Below, in pieces: positions 57,467 to 64,000 of a DNA stretch of 64,000 nucleotides (position 1 is the first letter of the stretch; each line of letters starts with the position of its first letter). The notes below the pieces were generated by a model. That model was not told the DNA's origin. It did not search any database and saw only the letters and a list, made by a program, of their open reading frames with translations. The stretch comes from Pocillopora verrucosa (Eukaryota; Cnidaria; Anthozoa; Scleractinia; Pocilloporidae), in contig NC_089314.1 of the NCBI RefSeq assembly GCF_036669915.1, positions 7,981,958 to 8,045,957 of the forward strand, in the 5' to 3' direction. The position numbers were made by a program, and so were the translations under genes.

Positions 57467-58033
57467 AAACAGTCGAATCCCGATGACTCGAACCAAGGCT
57501 AACTCGAACCACGCGCTAACTCGAGCCAAATCGATTTTCCCTGGATTTTGGTCATGCATCTACGGCAATTTGATCCACGGTAACTTGAACCCGCGATAAC
57601 TTGAACCTCCAACTAACTCGGGGCAATTTTCGTTTCCATTAAGGTCATTCTTCATATATTTTACTCTTGATAACTCGAACCACGTCGAACCACGTCTGTC
57701 AATACGTGGCAAATCGAAACAATACACGGTAGTCCAAAACATTTACGTCACGTTGTGATTTTCTGCAGAAATTTAGTGTTCCATTTCCTCTTGACTCCAC
57801 TCTCTTATTAAATTTGATTCAAATTTACATTGTATGAATAGAAAAAACAACAAATACCCTTTTCCCCTTACTTCTGGTTCGCGGTAACTCGAACTCCCGA
57901 TAACTCAGACCTAATCTCGTACCCAGATCCTACCGTGTAACTGAATAACCGCCTGTCCCTGGATGGTCTGGATACGAGACTAACTTGAACCTTTTTTAGT
58001 TTTCCTTGAAGCTTCGGGTTCATGTGAATTTAC
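57467..58033. repeat. Non-autonomous element rich in 'gataactcgaac' repeats, pogo/Tigger-like ends
   Basis: The left end CAGTCGAATCCCGATGACTC and the right end ...catgtgaatttactgta resemble Tigger/pogo-type termini (CAGTxxAA... TTxACTG). The interior repeats variants of 'taactcgaacc' about ten times. No transposase ORF. Assignment is tentative. Confidence 0.45.
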
Positions 58034-58264
58034 TGTACTTTGTTTTGATTGGAGATTTTTTTCCCAAATGACAAATTTCCAAAACATAATCTCTAGCAAA
58101 ATTAACAGTCAGGATGACAATGGGCTTTCGATGGCAAAATGAAAATTCATGTTGGTTGCTAAAAATCATATCATCAGAAATAAATATATTCATAGTAAGA
58201 GTTACTGAAAGAAAATATGCCTTTAAGTTGCAGTACCAGGGACTTGAGCATAAAAACATGGCAA

Positions 58265-58405
58265 AAATATTTACAATTTAAATTCAAACTCGTCTAGACC
58301 TTTTCAAGATTTGAAAGTAATTCGACAAAAAAAAAAACCACAATACCATTTGAAATCTTTCCACGAAGACATATACTTTGGCCAGTCTACCATCAAAAGG
58401 TAAAT
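58265..58405 (-). pseudogene. Degraded copy of C1orf131-like exon 5 and intron
   Basis: 'ttaaattcaaactcgtctagaccttt' type sequence and the following 'ggccagtctaccatcaaaagg' match 40281-40400, which contains the exon at 40307-40252 (encoding EDLDEFEFK). The 54.2 kb and 58.2 kb regions also share upstream words ('gttgcagta..ggggacttga' / 'ccagggacttgagcataaa'), so they are paralogous positions in the tandem units. Confidence 0.65.
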
Positions 58406-58650
58406 GCCTGTTCTTTCAATAGTATGCCGTCTGCCGACCCGACAGTGACTGCTTCATGAAGATTTCAGGCCCTATAATTAGGTTCTTCCAGGTTGTTCTA
58501 TCTTTTGCTCGCTGCCCCCAGGTACCTTTCAGGTCTCTGAAATATGATCTATGCCCCTTTTCGCTAAAAATATCCTCTAAGTTTCAAATTTCAGTCACAG
58601 AAAGCGTTTTATCTATGAGATGGAAAATGATGTAAGTAATAGAAGGTTGT

Positions 58651-58937
58651 TTACCCACATACTCTCAAAAAGCACTGTTCTCTTTTACATTCTCTTTCCG
58701 TACTATTGCTATGGCGACGAGGTCTATTGTGAGCGTTTCATGGAGTATTTCCCTCTTACAACACCATTTATCATTTTTTTTGTTCTGTTTTCATACTACT
58801 ACTGTGCGCATGAACGTTATTGTCAGCAGTATCCTGAATCTTTTGACTCTCTTTCCTACAACCGCGTCCTGATAGGCCTGTTGATCAAGTCGTTATTCTC
58901 TACTGTGCTCACAGATGCTTCCTTGAATTACCTTTAA
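58651..58937 (+). pseudogene. Secreted PAN/fibrinogen-like gene C, exon 1 remnant
   Basis: The signal-peptide segment (SKSTVLFYILFPYYCYGDEV) is followed by a partial repeat of itself, then SFDSLSYNRVLIGLLIKSLF as in genes A and B. The PAN-like part is then lost and a stop follows. The matching exon 2 start is 2.3 kb further on, beyond a retrotransposon. Confidence 0.75.
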
Positions 58938-59039
58938 AATATTAGCATTTTGTACTAACAACAAAAGTAACAAAAAGAAGAGTAAACGATATGTAGAAAA
59001 ACTTGCGACAAAACATTACAAGTTTAATTTTAATTTAAT

Positions 59040-60440
59040 TTTTTTTATATTTAATTTAACATTTCTTATATAGCGCTAACTCCACTAATTGACCAAAGCG
59101 CTTTACAATTCATAATATTAAAATAATTAAAAAGATCCCACTGGTAATAAAATATGAATATATTAAAAACCTATTTGCAGACTTATTTATAAAAATATCA
59201 CAGTAAATCCTATTCCAAATTATCAAAAAGTTAAACATTATATACTTTTTTAAAATGATCGGTCTTTAAGTGTTTCTTGAATAAATTAATTGTATCTAAA
59301 CTTCTAAGATCTAATGGCAGCTCATTCCAGAGTTTAGGTGCAGCAACGGAAAAGGCCCTGTCTCCAGAAATTTTTGATCAGTAGAGCGTAGCGTACGTGA
59401 ACATGTACGATAACTAAGTAATTCCGTGATATATAATGGTGCCATACCATTTAGGGCCTTATAAACTAACAATAAAACTTTAAAAAGAATCCGAAAGTGA
59501 ACAGGTAACCAATGCAGTTGAATCAATACAGGGGTGATATGATCAAATTTCTTGGTTAAAGTAACGATACGAGCAGCCGTGTTTTGCACAGACTGCAAAC
59601 TACTTATCACATGCTTAGGGAGGCCATACAATAAAGGGTTACAGTAATCTAGTTTTGAACTAACAAATGCATTAAGAAGAATTTCCGTAGTTTCCTCAGT
59701 GATGTACTTCCTAATTTTAGAAATGTTCCTTAAGTGGTAGTACGACGTTTTGCAGATCTTATTTACATGTTCCACCATATTACAGCATTCGTCAAATATG
59801 ACACCGAGATTACTAGCTGAAGATTTGGGTAGTATTTGTTCATCACCAACTGACACATATGAAATGACAGGCTTTGGGCGGAATTTTGAACTAATAACAA
59901 TCAGTTCAGTTTTCTCCTGATTGAGCTTTAGCATGTTGTTTGTCATCCACCAGTCAATATCTTTGACACATAGCTCAACAGATGACTTGGCTTGAGCGAG
60001 GTCAGCAAAGCAGTCGGTTTTAAAAGAAATGTAAAGTTGAGAATCATCAGCATACAAATGGTACTGTAGACTATGAAAATTGATAATATCAGCAATCGGA
60101 GATGTATATAATAAATACAGCAAGGGACCTAACACAGATCCTTGAGGCACCCCATGTGCTAAACAACGTTGTGATGACTGACAATCTTCAATTTGCACAA
60201 ACTGTTTGCGAGATTTAAGATACGAATCAAACCAAGCAAGGTCATTACCCTTTATACCAAAACGATGGGAGGGTCTAGATAACAGTATCAAATGGTCAAC
60301 CGTATCAAAGGCTGAGGACAAGTCGAGTAGAAGGAGTATAACCGACTTGTTATCATCAACAGCACACAGTATGTCATTTTGTACTTTTAGTACAAGTTTA
60401 GGTAAATAATCAGGAAAGTTTTGCATTACGAATAAGAAAG
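59040..60440 (-). mobile_element. 5'-truncated CR1-like non-LTR retrotransposon with reverse transcriptase
   Basis: A minus-strand frame (60426-59311) has the RT motifs LLDLSSAFDTVDH, GVPQGSVLGPLLYLLY and YADD, followed by a thumb-like region and CNPLLYGLPKHV. The endonuclease and first RT motifs are missing, so it is 5'-truncated. Near 59370 the frame shifts; in the next frame the normal ending AAPKLWNELPLDLRSL ... VYNV and stop at 59231 can be read. The tail towards 59040 is AT-rich. It is inactive by truncation and frameshift. It lies between the exon 1 and exon 2 remnants of gene C. Confidence 0.85.
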
Positions 60441-61189
60441 ATGGTAAATTTTGAGCTCGGTAGTAAAGTAGAGAAAGATGTTTTTTGTCTTGTCTCGAGA
60501 GAGAGACGACGAAAAATTCTGAGTCCCCATGAGAAATTCAAACTTAGATCTTCGAATTCCGCGCATCGGAGCATCGAAGCGCGGAATTCCAAGGGTTAGA
60601 GCCTCGATTTCTTATGAGAACTTGTAATTTCTTCTTTTTCCCAAGCTCTTGATAAGACGAAACTATCTCTCTTTAGTTTTTATTCTTATTTGCTGGTAAA
60701 ACCTTGGGATAACTCCATTTTTAAGAAGGTTAATACGAGCCGATAGGTTAATTTCTTTAAAAGGTATAAATAAAAAATGTTAGTAAGACTCCAAAAGCTC
60801 GTGGACTTGAATTGACTTTTCCAAATAAAATTTCTGGACGAGAGAGTAAAATTACTCAGTCATTAAAGTTGAAAGTTTCCATCAAGTTTTGGGCTCGCGG
60901 TAAAGAATAGCGGAATTGTTCTGTGGAGGAGGGAGGCGGCCGAGATTAGTTTTTATTTATTCTACACAAACTCATTTTTGTTGCTCACCTACGTAAAAGC
61001 AAGTACGATAGTAAGACCCTAAGTTGAGTGAATTCTCTTGTGACAATCTCCAATCACTGCTTGATAATCAGTTCTAGGCTTTGATGACTGCAGCCATTGC
61101 ATTAAGTAATTTAGGCCTGGATACTTTAACTGAAAGATACTTTAATTGAGTGCTAACATTGTTACAACTGGCGTGCATTCCAAAGTCTT
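60441..61189. other. Stretch between retrotransposon and gene C exon 2 remnant
   Basis: No gene recognised. It may include further 5' sequence of the retrotransposon or unrelated intron DNA of gene C. Confidence 0.4.
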
Positions 61190-61293
61190 ATGCAAGGACT
61201 CGTAGACTCGTTTAACCCTTCTGCGTTCTTCATTATTTTCGCAGACGCCACGCAGCTGTAAAGAGGCAAGACTGCTGATCATCAAGCCTGCAT
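61190..61293 (+). pseudogene. Secreted PAN/fibrinogen-like gene C, intron end and exon 2 remnant
   Basis: 'tttaacccttctgcgttctt', a cag acceptor at 61242-61244 and about 49 bases of exon (encoding the CKEARLLIIKPAS-like start) align to gene A 52815-52905. Similarity stops abruptly at 61293. The rest of exon 2 is gone. Confidence 0.8.
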
Positions 61294-62413
61294 CTGCACA
61301 CCAAATGTTATAAACTATAAAGATGTTTCTCCTGTATTTGTTCTTCTCCTGATTTTTTCCTTCCACGGGGAAAAGTTATAGTCATTAATCAACCCACCAA
61401 ATAGAGGTTGCAAGTGAAAGTAAAGTTCTTTGATTCAATGATCCACCCAAAACAACACTACAAAGACCGTTGTGTACAAAATTGGAAAGCTCCGTGGTAC
61501 GATCTGACGCCTCTAATTTGCATATCACGTGATTGACTAGGGCATATTTATGATCCATTTTTGTTTCTTTTCATGGTGAAAAAGTAAAAATAATAAATTA
61601 GTCGTAAAATTTAGTTTGTTTATCATTTATTAAACCAATCATTTTTACAAAATTCGTGTGTGTTGCTCGCACCAGTCAAATTGCACGAGGTATGTTTCTC
61701 GGCTCAGGGCCCAGCAGCCCATTTAACTGCTACCTTTCTTGTGGGCGCTGTTGTTTAATATGAACCTTATATCGCCATGCTACGAGACTAATCAGCCAGA
61801 TGGCCTGAGGCCTTTGGGTATAAACGATAAACGTCCGCTTTGTCGTAGAGTTCTGTGAAAAAAAGACGTTAAAAGACTTAATAAATTGAAAGAAAGCATT
61901 GCAAAGATTGCAAATGATCCAAACGATCTGAAAGGTAAACGAAGAATCACCATCCTTGCTAGATAGACCAAGCTCATAGGTTTGGCATAGGCATGTGTAG
62001 ACTGCTGACCGAAATACGTAGTGATGAAACAGGACGCATCATACAGTGTGAATCATACAGCGGTCCATTTGCCGCTGTACCCTTGAACGAGGGTCTCAAT
62101 GGGGTTAACCGTTAGCCGTAAAACGGCCAAAAATTTAGCCGTTAGGCGTAAAAATGAAAGAATTTTAACCGTTAGCCGTAAAAAAATGTTAAACCGTAAA
62201 AAGGTCTAATCACAAAATAAGGTCTCGAGTTCTTTTGTTGAGTCTAATGTGTTATGCGTTTATTATGTGTTCTGGTAGCGAGAATTACAATCGAAACCGG
62301 AAGTGTCGAAAGTGTCTGCGTATTCGCATGGATGTCGTTGCGCGAGCTGACAGACGTTTTGACAGCTCTAGTATTTTACGACTTTCTATTTCCTTTCATG
62401 CTGACTGGTTGCG
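61294..62413. other. Stretch without a recognised gene
   Basis: Contains several copies of 'aaccgttagccgtaaaa' between 62105 and 62200, a short tandem repeat. No motif-bearing ORF is seen. The part next to 62413 may be the leader of the following gene. Confidence 0.45.
62105..62200. repeat. Short tandem repeat 'taaccgttagccgtaaaa'
   Basis: Four imperfect units of about 17-18 bases with spacers. Function unknown. Confidence 0.75.
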
Positions 62414-64000
62414 ATGGCTGTATTAAAAGCGATAGTAAGTCTCTATCGCGCTGGAGAAGAGAAGCCTATGGAAAGATATAAGACCAGGGTTAAAGTCGCG
62501 GATGAGAATAAATTATTTTCGTCGTTCCAAAAAAATATTATCGAGTTTCTTGGGCTCAACGAGCAAGCTCAAAAGTTCGGCTTGGGGTCATTTGACCTGA
62601 AATTTTACCGCCTGACGAAAATCAATGGCAAAGCGGAGAAATACGCCATAACAACACAGCAGCAACTGGAGCTGGAATAGCCCTTCTTGCTTGGCTCAGA
62701 TGGGGAAAGCGAGCTAAGCGGTAAGAAATCCGTAATTTGAATAAAAATGGACTATTTAACAAATAGAGAAGCCTTGACTGTGCTCTGTTCTGTTATAAAG
62801 CACGAAGGAAGCGGCTAGAGCACGAAAGAAGTGTAGGGAGAAACACGAGACGTAGGCGAGTGTTTTCTCCCCACTTCTTGAGACAATGTCAAAAGAAGCA
62901 ACCCCCAGAACCCAAAGGAAGAATCGAAATCATCAACTAAAAGGAAATCACGTCAAGATGTAAAAGAGGATAGAGCGCTTGTGAAGAAACTTAAAGAAGA
63001 TAATGCGATAGCTGTGCGAACCGATCGTTAACAGAGTGAGCTACGTGCGCTAAATGCAGGTACAGTATATTAAAATTTAATATAACAATAGCTTCGGCAA
63101 ATATTTCAGTATAAGCGAAGAAAACGGCCAGAACTCTATAAAAGTACAAACCTGTCTTTGATCAAGGATTTGGGGATTTCCTGTAATTATTTATTTTCAC
63201 ATGGCTGAATTTCTCGTAGCAGTCAAATATGAGGCTTTTATAGCATTCCATGTAAAAGGAAAATTCTGCGTTCGAGTTCTGTTCCCACCATACGTATGCT
63301 TATGTCAGATTTCTTAGCATGAAGGAACTACTAGGATTTCCTCGTTCATCTCAGAGTTACCCTCAGCATCTAGTTCGCCGGGTGGAAAGAGCCAATGTCG
63401 TATCTAAAAACACGGTACGTCGACTAATAACCAAGGCGGGGGGTCTGGAACTTGAACCACTAAATTTGTTGTACATGTACACAGCGCACTGGTTTTTGTG
63501 ATGCTTCCAAGACCGGTTTAACAGGTTCCGTGTTCATATTGAGCTGAGCGCGCGAACGATTTAAAAAAAAAGTCATGGAACATCGTTAGATAAATTTCTT
63601 ATTAGACATTTTTGTGCGGTATTGCTGTACATTTGTACTCGTCATTTTTATTTTCATTTACCCTTCGGGCTGGCCAAAATACTGCAAGACTCTTAGAAAT
63701 ATACGGCGATACTACACACTAAAATGTGTTCAAGATATATATCGTTGTGTTTTCATTTTAGCCCGTTTTAACAAAAATGTCTTACAGCTGAATGTAAAAA
63801 AGCATATTGGAGTTATGCACATATAATTATATTAAAAAGGCCAGTTACTCATTCTGTATTTTTCTTATAATTTGTTTCAGAGCTTGAGAAACTTGAAGGT
63901 TCGACAGCCATCAATGAGGCAAAAATCAAATGCGGTCTTTGCTGCAAGTCGTACTCCGTTCAACTTGACAGAAAGACAGCAGCAAAAATATCATTTTTCA
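62414..64000 (+). pseudogene. Unrecognised coiled-coil / Cys-rich gene with in-frame stops, runs off the window
   Basis: Exon 1 from 62414 encodes MAVLKAIVSLYRAGEEKPME through GSFDLKFYRLTKINGKAEKY to LELE, then TAG at 62678; the frame continues PFLLGSDGESELSG to a GTAAGA donor, so the stop looks like a single-codon lesion. A later exon ending near 63059 encodes a Lys/Glu-rich coiled-coil (KKLKEDNAIAVRTDR), then TAA, then QSELRALNA to a GTACAG donor. The last exon, from about 63881, joins in phase: ELEKLEGSTAINEAKIKCGL then CCKSYSVQL, a possible zinc-binding Cys cluster. Good splice phases with two stops suggest a recent pseudogene or allele. I do not recognise the family. Confidence 0.5.

Noticed and set aside
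1-64000. CRISPR arrays, operons, ribosome binding sites
   Set aside because: Split genes with GT-AG introns show this is animal nuclear DNA; regularly spaced repeats seen here are minisatellites or MITEs.

Overview
This is a piece of a metazoan nuclear genome, most likely a cnidarian and probably a stony coral. The evidence is split genes with GT-AG introns, AT-rich intergenic DNA, many short inverted-repeat and tRNA-derived repeats, and a local array of secreted genes with a PAN/Apple-like segment followed by a fibrinogen-like segment. That gene type is common in corals. The species assignment is inference; the gene identities below rest on conserved motifs and on exon phases that join exactly.

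Layout. Bases 1-8160 hold no gene I can recognise, only a perfect 43-bp palindrome, a pair of tRNA-derived SINEs and simple repeats. From 8.4 to 45.3 kb lies a compact block of six conserved genes: BORA (minus, 13 coding exons), MZT1 (plus), ACAA2 (minus), TYW2/TRMT12 (minus), ILVBL (plus, 19 coding exons) and a C1orf131-like nucleolar protein gene (minus). BORA and MZT1 are divergent, with start codons about 420 bp apart. TYW2 and ILVBL are divergent, about 200 bp apart, and TYW2 carries an upstream ORF. Introns of these genes hold at least seven related ~200-bp inverted-repeat elements, several other MITEs and a SINE with a 14-bp target-site duplication.

From 45.5 to 64 kb the window changes character. 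It holds decayed coding fragments, a long polypurine minisatellite interrupted by a copy of the DNA beside C1orf131, non-LTR retrotransposon remnants, and a three-member tandem array of secreted PAN/fibrinogen-like genes: one intact, one pseudogene, and one split by a retrotransposon. Degraded copies of three C1orf131 exons are scattered through this array. The right edge enters an unrecognised coiled-coil/zinc-binding gene whose exons join in frame but carry stop codons.

The most striking element is at 41.62-41.81 kb, in a C1orf131 intron. It is a ~190-bp near-palindrome in which each arm encodes a complete type I hammerhead ribozyme, one per strand. Core, three stems and GUC cleavage site can all be read in the sequence.

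Functionally the conserved block mixes mitosis (BORA, Aurora A/Plk1 activation; MZT1, gamma-tubulin complex), lipid metabolism (ACAA2, ILVBL), tRNA modification (TYW2) and ribosome biogenesis (C1orf131). The divergent pairs suggest shared promoters rather than a common pathway.
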